From CAZQRP01 sp964596125 (GTDB lineage Bacteria; Chloroflexota; Dehalococcoidia; GIF9; UBA5629), in NCBI GenBank assembly GCA_964596125.1, contig CAZQRP010000015.1:1-64000 (forward strand): a stretch of 64,000 bases of DNA, in the 5' to 3' direction. The first letter of the stretch is position 1, and each line of letters opens with the position of its first letter. Below, piece by piece: positions 17,879-26,774 of the stretch. A model generated the notes under the pieces. It worked only from the letters and a program-made list of their open reading frames with translations, ran no database searches and was not told the origin of the DNA. The translations under genes were made by a program, and so were the position numbers.

Positions 17879-18436
17879 GTGTGTCAGAGCAATAAGATGT
17901 TCTGGGTATTATTGCTAAAAGCTGCAAGGTATGGCAACGACTGTTTCAACCGCTTAAATTGGTGGTTGCTACTAGCTGCTGGCTTCAGCATTGTCGTCAT
18001 GACTTTATTGACCGGTTACGAAGTTGTTGTCCGGTATATTTTCAACCGCCCCACGGTTTGGACACTGGAGGTTAGCGAGTATCTGTTGGTAGCTGCTGTT
18101 TATTGGGGAATGGCCTATACACTCAGGGTAAGAGGCCATATTATAGTCGATGTGGTTTACCAGCGTGTATCTCCAAAGTGGCAGACCATTCTAAGTGTTG
18201 TTGGATACGCTCTAATCTTAGTATTCTGCGTGGTTTTAACTTGGCAAAGTGGGGCGGCGGCCTTGAAATCGCTCAGATTAAATGAGGTGTCACCAACAGC
18301 TATGGCCACACCTATGTTCCCGATCAAGGCAATTATTCCATTGGGCGGCTTTATGCTTTGCTTACAAGCCTTGCAACTGATGTTTGGCTCTGTTGTCACC
18401 GTGACTGAGAAATCTTCCCAGCACCACGCTGCTTAA
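17879..18436 (+). CDS. dctQ: TRAP transporter small permease subunit
   Basis: 185-residue membrane protein with four predicted transmembrane helices, matching DctQ, the small subunit that supports the large permease. Family features are the GYEVVVRYIFNRPTVWTLEVSEYLLV segment after the first helix and RVRGHIIVDVVYQRVS before the third. The start is uncertain: GTG at 17879 follows AAGAAAG, while an ATG at 17897 lacks a ribosome binding site. It lies between dctP (19-base gap) and dctM. Confidence 0.88.
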   Translation: MCQSNKMFWVLLLKAARYGNDCFNRLNWWLLLAAGFSIVVMTLLTGYEVVVRYIFNRPTVWTLEVSEYLLVAAVYWGMAYTLRVRGHIIVDVVYQRVSPKWQTILSVVGYALILVFCVVLTWQSGAAALKSLRLNEVSPTAMATPMFPIKAIIPLGGFMLCLQALQLMFGSVVTVTEKSSQHHAA

Positions 18437-18471
18437 ACATTCGTCGAGTCTATTTGTAGGATTTTAGCTAC

Positions 18472-19776
18472 ATGGAAATTTGGCAGGGTCTTATACTCTT
18501 GTTAAGCTTAGCCTGCTTACTGTTGATAGGCGTGCCAGTGGGCTTTTCGCTTGGCTTAGTGAGCTTGCTTGGTCTGTTCTTATTTTGGGGAGGAACAGCG
18601 GCGTTCAGTGTGTTAGGAGCCACCAGTTTCTCAAGCGTTCGCGTGTTTCTCCTCGCAGCCGTCCCCCTCTTTATGCTTATGGCTGAGTTCATAATGTACA
18701 CCGGCATTGCCAGAGATGCCCTACGCGTTTTAGATAAATGGCTGGGACGTCTACCAGGCGGATTGGCAATCACTACTACTGCAGTTTGCACTGTTTTTGG
18801 TGCTGTCACTGGTTTTGCTCCAGCCACGGTTGCTGCGGTTGGGTCGATTGCTATCCCCGAGATGCTTGAACGGGGGTATGATAAAAAGCTGGCAGTGGGT
18901 GCAGTTGGAGGTGGTGCTGCACTGGCCATTCTCATCCCACCTAGTGGCTTAATGATTATCTATGGCAGCTTAGCTGAGGTCTCGGTAGGTAAACTATTTT
19001 TTGCTGGTATCTTACCTGGATTGGTATCGTCTCTACTCTTTATGATTTACATCATAATAAAGGCAGTCCGAAATCCACGATTTGCGCCTATAATGCAGCA
19101 AAAGGTCCAGTGGCGAGAGAGACTGACCTCGATACCCAGCATTCTACCAGTAATGATGATCATCTTTCTTGTACTGGGTGTTATATACCTTGGTATTGCC
19201 ACCCCTACTGAAGCAGCAGCACTCGGGGTACTCGGTGCATTCTGCCTGGCTACTTTCAATCGTACCCTTAGCTGGCTAAATTTTCAGGCAGCTCTGGAGA
19301 GAACAGCCCGTCTCACATGCATGATCTTTTTAATCATAATAGCTGCTGGAGCCTTTAGCCAAGTTATTAGTTATTTGCAGATTCCAACCCGGCTTGCTGA
19401 GTTTGTCGTTGCACAGCAAGCGTCTCGGTGGACAATACTGGCTTCCATTATGCTTATGTGCATCATCTTGGGCATGTTTCTTGATGCGGCTTCAATTATC
19501 ATCATAGTTGTACCTATTATTCTACCTATAACCACGGCATTAGGATTTGACCCGATGTGGTTTGGAATACTGATCATGATCAACATGGAGATAGCGACCT
19601 TAACACCACCTGTAGGTTTGAATTTATTTGTATTGAAAGGTGTTGCTGAACAACAGGTATCACTAGGTGAAATTATACGGGGTGTAACCCCTTTCATAAC
19701 CTTGCATGCATGTACACTACTGTTGGTGGTAATATTTCCACCGTTGGTATTTTGGCTTCCCGGTATGATGAGATAA
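18472..19776 (+). CDS. dctM: TRAP transporter large permease subunit
   Basis: 434-residue integral membrane protein of the DctM/Siaa-M type, the ion-coupled transport channel, with about 12 hydrophobic segments. Family signatures include VPLFMLMAEFIMYTG, FGAVTGFAPATVAAVGSIAIPEM, the ILIPPSGLMIIYG half and the repeat-related NMEIATLTPPVGLNLFVLKG. Starts at ATG 18472 after TAGGATTTT. It completes the TRAP set, and is followed by 284 bases without a gene. Confidence 0.93.
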   Translation: MEIWQGLILLLSLACLLLIGVPVGFSLGLVSLLGLFLFWGGTAAFSVLGATSFSSVRVFLLAAVPLFMLMAEFIMYTGIARDALRVLDKWLGRLPGGLAITTTAVCTVFGAVTGFAPATVAAVGSIAIPEMLERGYDKKLAVGAVGGGAALAILIPPSGLMIIYGSLAEVSVGKLFFAGILPGLVSSLLFMIYIIIKAVRNPRFAPIMQQKVQWRERLTSIPSILPVMMIIFLVLGVIYLGIATPTEAAALGVLGAFCLATFNRTLSWLNFQAALERTARLTCMIFLIIIAAGAFSQVISYLQIPTRLAEFVVAQQASRWTILASIMLMCIILGMFLDAASIIIIVVPIILPITTALGFDPMWFGILIMINMEIATLTPPVGLNLFVLKGVAEQQVSLGEIIRGVTPFITLHACTLLLVVIFPPLVFWLPGMMR

Positions 19777-20060
19777 GCCTAACAATATATGGTATCTTTA
19801 TAAGGACTAGGTTAAAAATCTAATAAACAAGGTGCGATATACATAATAGCGATGAAAAGTATCCGAGAGGATACATGACTTAACGGGACTGGGATATACA
19901 TTAAAGCTTCCTCCATGCTATAGATATTGTATCATCTGAAATTCTATTTGCTTAATACTCGCAAGATGGCTGAAAAACTGGCGGATTTCTCGTATTGTTC
20001 AATAACCAGTCGCTATAATGATTTAATATCTGGTCTGTGTATAAGTTAAGGAGGTACATA

Positions 20061-22667
20061 TTGTCTGAGCTTACATATAAAAGTAAATTGCGTGAGGATG
20101 AATGGTTTAGGACAACGTGTACAGGCTGCTATGCTAACTGTGCGGTGCGGGTGCATCGTGTAAATGGAGTAGTAGTGAAAGTAGAGGGAGATCCTGATTC
20201 ATCAATGGGATCTCAGGGTGGTGTTTGTGCAAAGTCATCATATATGATACAACTACTTTATAATCCTAAACGATATAAATATCCATTAAAACGAACCAAT
20301 CCTCAAAAGGGCATAGGTGTTGATCCCAAATGGAAACGAATATCTTGGGAAGAAGCTCTGAGCGAAACGGCAGAAAGACTAAAAAAGATAAAACAAGAAG
20401 ATCCATCAAAGTTGCTAGTCATTGGCGGAATAAGTAACCAGGTCATAACCGGCACCTTTTTATGGACTGGAGCATGGATAGGTGCATTTGGCGCTGTAGG
20501 TGGGGGTACAGGTGTGGGGACTCATTGTGGGCAAGCTTCTCACCTTGGTGCGGGCATGAATCATTGTTCTTGGTCTGTTATTCCCGATTTCGACCATTGT
20601 AATTATATTTTACATTTCGGCTCTAACAAAGGAACAGGTAGCGGACATTCAGCAGCTATGGCAATAAGAAAAGCGGCTGAAGCGAGAGCCAGGGGAATGA
20701 AGGTAGTTGCTTTTGATCCTATGTGCAACTTTGCCGGTGGTAAGGCAACAGAGTGGATTCCGATCCTGCCCGGTACTGATGGGGCCATTGCTTTATCTAT
20801 GGCTAACATTATTGTTAACGAACTCGGTATTTACGATACAGAATATCTTACAAAGAAGACCAATGCTCCTTATCTATTAAAAAGTAGTGGTCAATACATA
20901 CGTGATAAAGAAAATGGTGAGCCGCTCCTATGGGAAATTATAGGGCAAAGACCGAAAACTTGGAATGATCTAACACTGCAAGATGTTGCTCTTGAGGGTA
21001 TTTATGAGATATATGGGGAGAAATGCAAGACAGTTTTTTCAGTTGTTAGAGAGCATCTAAAGCAGTATACCGCAGAGTGGGCGGCGCAGATAACTACCGT
21101 ACCAAGCAAAACTATAAGGCGGATAGCTACAGAGTTCGCAACTAATGCTAGAATAGGCAGTACTATAGAAGTAGATGGTGTTAGGTTGCCATATCGCCCG
21201 GTGGCAGCATTCATGTTCCGTGGGGGACAGGGACATACCAATGGTTTCCATAACTATGTCTCCGTTGACCTGTTGAATCAGATTGTTGGTGCTTGTGAAG
21301 TACCAGGGGGAGTAATTGGGTGGCCGACCCGATGTCTTGGATATCCGGGAAAACAGGACAGCACTATTTTTAGTCCCTATGCCACAAAGGATGGCCATCT
21401 AACATCAAGCGCTTGGATGCCGATGCCAGGTACCTGGCCTCATCCAAAGCCGAGAGAACCACGAACCCCGGCATTCTATGACATGTTCACTGCTGCGCCA
21501 CCGCAGGCAATGATGCCGCTTAAGCGCGATGCTTCTGATATATGGCAGAAGTTCGGTTTTTCTAAGGAACCTTTCGAAATGGTATTCGGCTACTGGTCTA
21601 ACCCAGCAATGACAGCTGCCAATGTTGAAGTATGGTCTGAGAGGGTAAAAAGAATGTTTGTTGTTTACTCAGCCGTGCTCCCGAATGAGACCACTGAGGG
21701 ATTCGCTGATATTATTTTCCCTGATTGTACTGGCCTCGAAATAAATGATGCTATCAATGCAGAAGGTTGGATATTCAATCATCCAGTTGGCATGCTTGAT
21801 TGGGAATACCACCCATCCCTACGTATTGTAGAACCAATGTATGAATCAAGGTATGGAGCGGAAACTGTACTGGAACTGTTTGATAGACTTGGGATGAGAA
21901 AAGACTATATGCAGCGCCTCATAGGATTTCTTGGTGCTACCAATTGCCCACCACCTTTCTCTCCCGGTGAGAAACTGTCTTGGGATGAGATAACAGACAG
22001 AATACTCAAGGCCCGCTTTGGTGATGATCACGATCTAGAATGGTTTAAAGAGCATGGCTTTGTAAAATGGAAGAAGAAACCAGAAGAAGCCTATTGGCGT
22101 TGGTTTGTAGATGCTAGAGCATCTATATATCAAGAGTGGCTGATAGATTATCACGAAGAAGTGGAGGCTATCTGTAAACCTCGTGGGTATAATTTAGATT
22201 GGAAGCAGTATGTACCAGCAATCAGCTACTTTCCTGCCGCATCTCATCACGTGGAAAGTCCAGAATATGACCTGTTTGCCTTTGGGTATCGGGACATTGC
22301 ACACACTGCTTCGGGTACCCAGGATATCCCTTGGCTCCTCGAAGTTAGTGAAACAAATCCTTTCACTCTTAACGTAATAATGAACCGTGAGACGGCCGAT
22401 AAAAAAGGGATAAAAGATATGGACAGGGTGTATCTTGAGAATGAAAGGGGAGAGAGAATAAGTGTGAACATACATACCGTGGAAGGGATACATCCGCAGT
22501 GTATAGCCATGGCTCACGGTATAGCACATTGGCTTGAAGGCCACCCAACTAGGGGGAGATCTGGGCTTCTTAATGTCATTTTGAGGGTAGAGGATAAATA
22601 TTTCTGTCCTATTTCACAATCCATCGAGACGGCAGTAAGAGTTAAGGTTTATAAAGCCGAAAGTTAG
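20061..22667 (+). CDS. DMSO reductase-family molybdopterin oxidoreductase
   Basis: 868-residue bis-MGD enzyme (Mo or W). One N-terminal [4Fe-4S] site is bound by Cys20, Cys23, Cys27 and Cys56. The three molybdopterin domains follow, and the dinucleotide-binding domain is at the C-terminus. THCGQAS places Cys156 near the expected metal-ligand region, though I cannot prove it is the ligand. There is no Tat signal, so the enzyme is probably cytoplasmic. No dedicated ferredoxin or membrane subunit is adjacent. The family includes acetylene hydratase and pyrogallol transhydroxylase, so it might act non-redoxly on an organic substrate; that is a guess. Start is TTG at 20061, six bases after AAGGAGG. 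Confidence 0.85.
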   Translation: MSELTYKSKLREDEWFRTTCTGCYANCAVRVHRVNGVVVKVEGDPDSSMGSQGGVCAKSSYMIQLLYNPKRYKYPLKRTNPQKGIGVDPKWKRISWEEALSETAERLKKIKQEDPSKLLVIGGISNQVITGTFLWTGAWIGAFGAVGGGTGVGTHCGQASHLGAGMNHCSWSVIPDFDHCNYILHFGSNKGTGSGHSAAMAIRKAAEARARGMKVVAFDPMCNFAGGKATEWIPILPGTDGAIALSMANIIVNELGIYDTEYLTKKTNAPYLLKSSGQYIRDKENGEPLLWEIIGQRPKTWNDLTLQDVALEGIYEIYGEKCKTVFSVVREHLKQYTAEWAAQITTVPSKTIRRIATEFATNARIGSTIEVDGVRLPYRPVAAFMFRGGQGHTNGFHNYVSVDLLNQIVGACEVPGGVIGWPTRCLGYPGKQDSTIFSPYATKDGHLTSSAWMPMPGTWPHPKPREPRTPAFYDMFTAAPPQAMMPLKRDASDIWQKFGFSKEPFEMVFGYWSNPAMTAANVEVWSERVKRMFVVYSAVLPNETTEGFADIIFPDCTGLEINDAINAEGWIFNHPVGMLDWEYHPSLRIVEPMYESRYGAETVLELFDRLGMRKDYMQRLIGFLGATNCPPPFSPGEKLSWDEITDRILKARFGDDHDLEWFKEHGFVKWKKKPEEAYWRWFVDARASIYQEWLIDYHEEVEAICKPRGYNLDWKQYVPAISYFPAASHHVESPEYDLFAFGYRDIAHTASGTQDIPWLLEVSETNPFTLNVIMNRETADKKGIKDMDRVYLENERGERISVNIHTVEGIHPQCIAMAHGIAHWLEGHPTRGRSGLLNVILRVEDKYFCPISQSIETAVRVKVYKAES

Positions 22668-22803
22668 CGAAGAATAAGGTATAATGATGAATATTGCATA
22701 TTGTTGTAGCGTCTCGCCCTGAGTCGTGTATAGGAAAAGCATTACATTCTGGCTATGAATGATTGGATGGTTTTATTAATTTATCATAGTTAAGGAGGAA
22801 AAG

Positions 22804-25098
22804 ATGTCAGAGTATTCTATAGTGGGGAAATCTGTACCCAGAGTGGATGGGATAGTTAAAGTTACCGGTGATGCAATATACGCAGACGACTTGATACTAC
22901 CGGGGATGCTTCATGGTAAAGTTCTGAGGAGTCCCTGTGCTCATGCCAGGATCCTTAACATCGATACCAGTAAAGCAGAGAAGCTGGCTGGCGTAAGGGC
23001 AGTGATCACCGGCAAAGATTTTCCCGGGATTCCCTTTGGTTGGATTCCCGCTACGAGGGACCAGCTACCTTTTGCCGTTGATAAGGTGCGGTTCTTTGGG
23101 GAAGCTGTAGCTGCAGTAGCTGCCGATGATGAGGACATTGCTGAGGAAGCTCTGGACCTGATCAAGGTGGAATATGAGGAATTGCCTTTCGTATTAAGTG
23201 CTGAAGAGGCAATGAAAGAAGGTGCTCCACTGGTCCATGACGACAAACCAAATAATATTGGTTTTGAAGGTAAATATCACTGGGGTGATGTAGAAAAGGG
23301 CTTTAGAGAGTCGGACTATATACGGGAAGAGACCTTTAATACCCATCGGGCAAGCACCGGTTACATTGAGCCCGATGCAGTCCTGGTCAGTGTGGATTCG
23401 TCAGGGAGAGTACATTTTCAGGGTTCGAAGCAAAGCCCATATATAACGTGGCGTCATCTATGCCGTGCAATGGGGTTGCCTTTGAGTAAGGTAAGAATGA
23501 CCAATCCCTATATAGGCGGTGGCTTCTCTGGTAAGCACCTGCCCTTCGAGGTGGATTTTGCCGCCGTCCGTTTAGCCCAGAAGACTGGTAGACCGGTGAA
23601 GTTGGTGAGAACGCAAGACGAAGTTCTGGGCTTCAGCGTTCAGAGGCAGGCAAAGAATGTCTGGATAAAGGTGGGAGTCAAGAAAGATGGCACATTGGTA
23701 GCCTGCGATTGCAGACTCATTGCTGAAGGTGGTGCCTATATGAATCAAACAGCGTTCCAGTGCTTCGCTTTCCTGATGTTTATGATTACCCCTTATAGAT
23801 GTCCTAATTTAAGGTATGAATTTAAGCGGGTCTATACTCACAGGACACCTTGTGGTACTGTTCATGGTCATGCTTCGCAACCGGCCCGTTATGTCCTCGA
23901 GTCTATATTAAGTATGATAGCCGATGAAATAGGGATAGACCAGGTAGAGATAAGGTTAAAGAATGCCTACAGGACGGGTGAGTCCACTCCTAACAAGATC
24001 GAGTTTTATGATACTCTGGCTTTAACGGAGTGTATCGATAAGGTCGCCGAAGCTATAAACTGGAAAGAGAGAAAGGCCAATAAGATACCCAATCGCGGTA
24101 TTGGCTTCGGTTGTTTTCTCAATCCTCCGGGGGGAAGACTGGGAGGGCACTTTGCCGGTTCTGCGGTGTTAAGGGTTGCCGAAGATGGCACAGTGACGCT
24201 TTCCTCCGGTACCACTGAGATTGGCCAGGGTGTTGATACTGCTATGGCTCAGATGGTAGCGGAAGTGCTGGGGATTGAAGTGGAGGATGTCAATGTGGCA
24301 GTGGAAGATACCGACACCAGCATTCTAAATCCAGGGGTGTTTGCCAGTAGATGTACCTTATGGGATGGAGGGGCAGCCGTAAAAGCAGCAGAGGATGCCA
24401 GGAGGCAGATGGCTGAAGGGGTTGCTGAACAGCTTGGGGTGAAGCCTGAGGACCTGGAGTTTAAGGGGCGTAGAGTATATATTAGAGGTAATCCCGATAA
24501 AGGAGTCTCTTTCACCGTGGCAGCCAGGCTGGCTTACTATGAGAAAGGAATACCTATCTACGGGAGGGGAACTTTTTCTCTGGAGGTTGGCCAGGTCGAT
24601 ATGAGTACGGCAGAGGGTGGTTTTTCCGGGCCATGGGGCGCATTGGCTCACGGAGTGGAGGTAGAGGTTGATCCTGAAACCGGGCTTGTCAAGGTGTTAC
24701 GCTTTGCCACGGCTCAGGATTCCGGACGCCCCATAAATCCGATGTTGCTCAGGGGGCAGAGTGAGGGATCAGGAATAGGTATAATTAGTTATTCACTCCT
24801 TGAAGAAAGCCTTATTGATGAAAGAGGGCAACCTACTAATGTCAACTTCCTGGATTATAAGGTCGCCACATCACTGGATGCTGCACCATGTGATTACATT
24901 GAAGTTATAAATCCAAGCACTGTGGGACCATTTGGTGCCAAGTCAGGTGCAGAAGCAGCCGCTTCTACGATGTTGGCGGCTATTTCTAACGCAATTGCCG
25001 ATGCTACAGGAGTATGGGTAAAGGACACCCCTATTACTCCTCAGAAAATCCTTAAAGCACTGAAAGAGAAGGAGGCCAAGAGCAATGAATTACCTTAG
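22804..25098 (+). CDS. molybdenum hydroxylase large (Mo-binding) subunit, set B
   Basis: 764-residue xanthine dehydrogenase-family Mo subunit, first gene of a Mo-FAD-FeS operon. The hammerhead domain, the loop IGGGFSGKH and the cofactor segment TEIGQGVDT are present. The C-terminal active-site region reads FGAKSGAEAAAS where the other three sets have GA/GK followed by (E/D)xGE; the catalytic Glu appears kept, but the preceding acidic residue and Gly are replaced. AAGGAGG lies before the ATG. It overlaps the FAD subunit gene by 14 bases. Substrate unknown. Confidence 0.9.
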   Translation: MSEYSIVGKSVPRVDGIVKVTGDAIYADDLILPGMLHGKVLRSPCAHARILNIDTSKAEKLAGVRAVITGKDFPGIPFGWIPATRDQLPFAVDKVRFFGEAVAAVAADDEDIAEEALDLIKVEYEELPFVLSAEEAMKEGAPLVHDDKPNNIGFEGKYHWGDVEKGFRESDYIREETFNTHRASTGYIEPDAVLVSVDSSGRVHFQGSKQSPYITWRHLCRAMGLPLSKVRMTNPYIGGGFSGKHLPFEVDFAAVRLAQKTGRPVKLVRTQDEVLGFSVQRQAKNVWIKVGVKKDGTLVACDCRLIAEGGAYMNQTAFQCFAFLMFMITPYRCPNLRYEFKRVYTHRTPCGTVHGHASQPARYVLESILSMIADEIGIDQVEIRLKNAYRTGESTPNKIEFYDTLALTECIDKVAEAINWKERKANKIPNRGIGFGCFLNPPGGRLGGHFAGSAVLRVAEDGTVTLSSGTTEIGQGVDTAMAQMVAEVLGIEVEDVNVAVEDTDTSILNPGVFASRCTLWDGGAAVKAAEDARRQMAEGVAEQLGVKPEDLEFKGRRVYIRGNPDKGVSFTVAARLAYYEKGIPIYGRGTFSLEVGQVDMSTAEGGFSGPWGALAHGVEVEVDPETGLVKVLRFATAQDSGRPINPMLLRGQSEGSGIGIISYSLLEESLIDERGQPTNVNFLDYKVATSLDAAPCDYIEVINPSTVGPFGAKSGAEAAASTMLAAISNAIADATGVWVKDTPITPQKILKALKEKEAKSNELP

Positions 25099-25948
25099 AA
25101 GATTACCCAAGTTCGAGTACGTTTCGCCTCAAACGATAGCTGAAGCTTGTTCTCTTATCGCAGATTACAGGGAGAAAGGAGCGCTTCTCGCAGGTGGTAG
25201 TGATCTTTTGCCTAAAATGAAAAGGAGGGAGAAAGCTCCTCAATATCTGATTTCGCTCAAGGCCATTCCAGACCTGAGGGGCATCGAAAATAATAATGGT
25301 CTGAAGATTGGTTCGATGACCACTATTCATGACATCCAGACATCCTCCTTAGTTAGGGCTAAATTCGCGCCTCTGGCCCGGGCAACTGATGAGTTCGGCT
25401 CTATGCAGATCCGGAACCTGGCCACTGTTGGTGGCAATCTATGTAGCGGTGCTCCCTCTGCTGATACTGCTCCCCCTCTGGTCGCCCTGGGTGCAATGTT
25501 CAGGATGATTAGCTCCAGGGGGGAAAGGACTATCTCGGCAGAGGAATTCTTTGTAGCGCCTTTCCAGACAGTGCTGGCTGAGGATGAGTTGCTTGCTGAG
25601 ATCCGGATACCAGGCCAGCCACCTTCCAGCGGAGGCACATATCTGAAATACGCTTTCAGAGGAGCAATGGATCATGCCTTTGTTGGCGTCGCAGTAGCTC
25701 TAAGCCTTGATGGTAATCGCTGTAGTCAGGTTAAGATAGCGCTGGGTTCCTGCAATCCTGTCCCTTTTAGGGCCACCGGAGCTGAGGATATTTTGAAAGG
25801 AAAAGAACTGGAAGAGTCCTTAATTGAAGAGGCAGCTAAGAAAGCCTCGCAGGAAGCCAGTCCCAGAACTGATCCCGATTACAAAAGGGAGATGATAAGA
25901 GTTTTCACCCGGAGGGCATTAAAGCAGGCTCGGGAGAGCGCCGGCTGA
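25085..25948 (+). CDS. molybdenum hydroxylase FAD subunit, set B
   Basis: 287-residue FAD-binding medium subunit: LLAGGSDLLPKMK is the first FAD motif and LATVGGNLCSGAPSAD the second, with the usual C-terminal domain (IALGSCNPVPFRATGAE). It relays electrons between the 2Fe-2S subunit and an external acceptor. The ATG lies inside the end of the large subunit gene, suggesting coupled translation; the 2Fe-2S gene follows after 42 bases. Confidence 0.92.
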   Translation: MNYLRRLPKFEYVSPQTIAEACSLIADYREKGALLAGGSDLLPKMKRREKAPQYLISLKAIPDLRGIENNNGLKIGSMTTIHDIQTSSLVRAKFAPLARATDEFGSMQIRNLATVGGNLCSGAPSADTAPPLVALGAMFRMISSRGERTISAEEFFVAPFQTVLAEDELLAEIRIPGQPPSSGGTYLKYAFRGAMDHAFVGVAVALSLDGNRCSQVKIALGSCNPVPFRATGAEDILKGKELEESLIEEAAKKASQEASPRTDPDYKREMIRVFTRRALKQARESAG

Positions 25949-25990
25949 TGAGATGCTCTAAATAACAAATCATGATAGGAGAAACATTTC

Positions 25991-26455
25991 ATGAAGCAAT
26001 TAGTTACGCTAAGGATAAATGAGCAATCTTATAAGGTGGAGGTAGAGCCTCAGAGAACTCTGCTTGAGGTCTTGCGGGAAACTATTGGTTTGACAGGTAC
26101 CAGGAAAGGATGTGGTGAGGGCAATTGTGGTAGCTGCACCGTTATACTGGATGGAAAGGCAGTAAATTCCTGTCTCATTTTGGCGATTGAAGCACAGGAT
26201 AAAGATATTTATACCATTGAAGGCCTGGCTAACGAAGGGAAATTGCATCCTCTACAGCAGTCCTTTATTGATCATGGGGCTTTTCAATGTGGATTCTGTA
26301 CCGCAGGGATGATTATGACTGCCAAGGCCTTTCTGGATGAGAATCCCAATCCTACTGAGGAGCAAACGGTAAGGGCAATAGCAGGCAATTTGTGCCGGTG
26401 CACCGGCTATACCAGCATTATAAAAGCCATACTCGCCGTGGCTCAAAAAAATTAA
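25991..26455 (+). CDS. molybdenum hydroxylase 2x[2Fe-2S] subunit, set B
   Basis: 154-residue iron-sulfur subunit with CGEGNCGSC plus VNSC for the ferredoxin-type cluster, and CGFCTAGM plus CRCTGY for the second cluster. GATAGGAG precedes the ATG. It ends the set B operon; 319 bases without a gene follow. Confidence 0.93.
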   Translation: MKQLVTLRINEQSYKVEVEPQRTLLEVLRETIGLTGTRKGCGEGNCGSCTVILDGKAVNSCLILAIEAQDKDIYTIEGLANEGKLHPLQQSFIDHGAFQCGFCTAGMIMTAKAFLDENPNPTEEQTVRAIAGNLCRCTGYTSIIKAILAVAQKN

Positions 26456-26774
26456 TGATGCGGGTAGGCAAACCTGGTTTTTTCCCCAGCACATATTTCC
26501 AGATTTGATGCGGCACTACTTTTTAGTCTCCGTATTAAATTAAACAGTAGAAACGACAGGATTAATAAAAACCGGAATAACTCTTACCATCTGGCGATGC
26601 CTAGTATTGCTTGACAATAATGATATAATGAAAACTGTATTCAAGGATTTCTCATACCACTACGTGCTGCAAATAATACTATTTTAGTAATGCATGACAC
26701 ATCTTATTTGTGAGCTCGCGGTTTAGATTGGCCTATTTAAGAATATCAAAAAATAGCCATATTGAATTTATTGT
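26456..26774. other. intergenic region before acyl-CoA synthetase
   Basis: No gene or clear terminator is seen. A TTGACA lies at 26611-26616, but the only TATAAT nearby is seven bases downstream, too close for a standard promoter. Confidence 0.4.

Noticed and set aside
26611..26626. Promoter TTGACA...TATAAT before the acyl-CoA synthetase
   Set aside because: The two boxes are only seven bases apart, which a sigma70 promoter cannot use.
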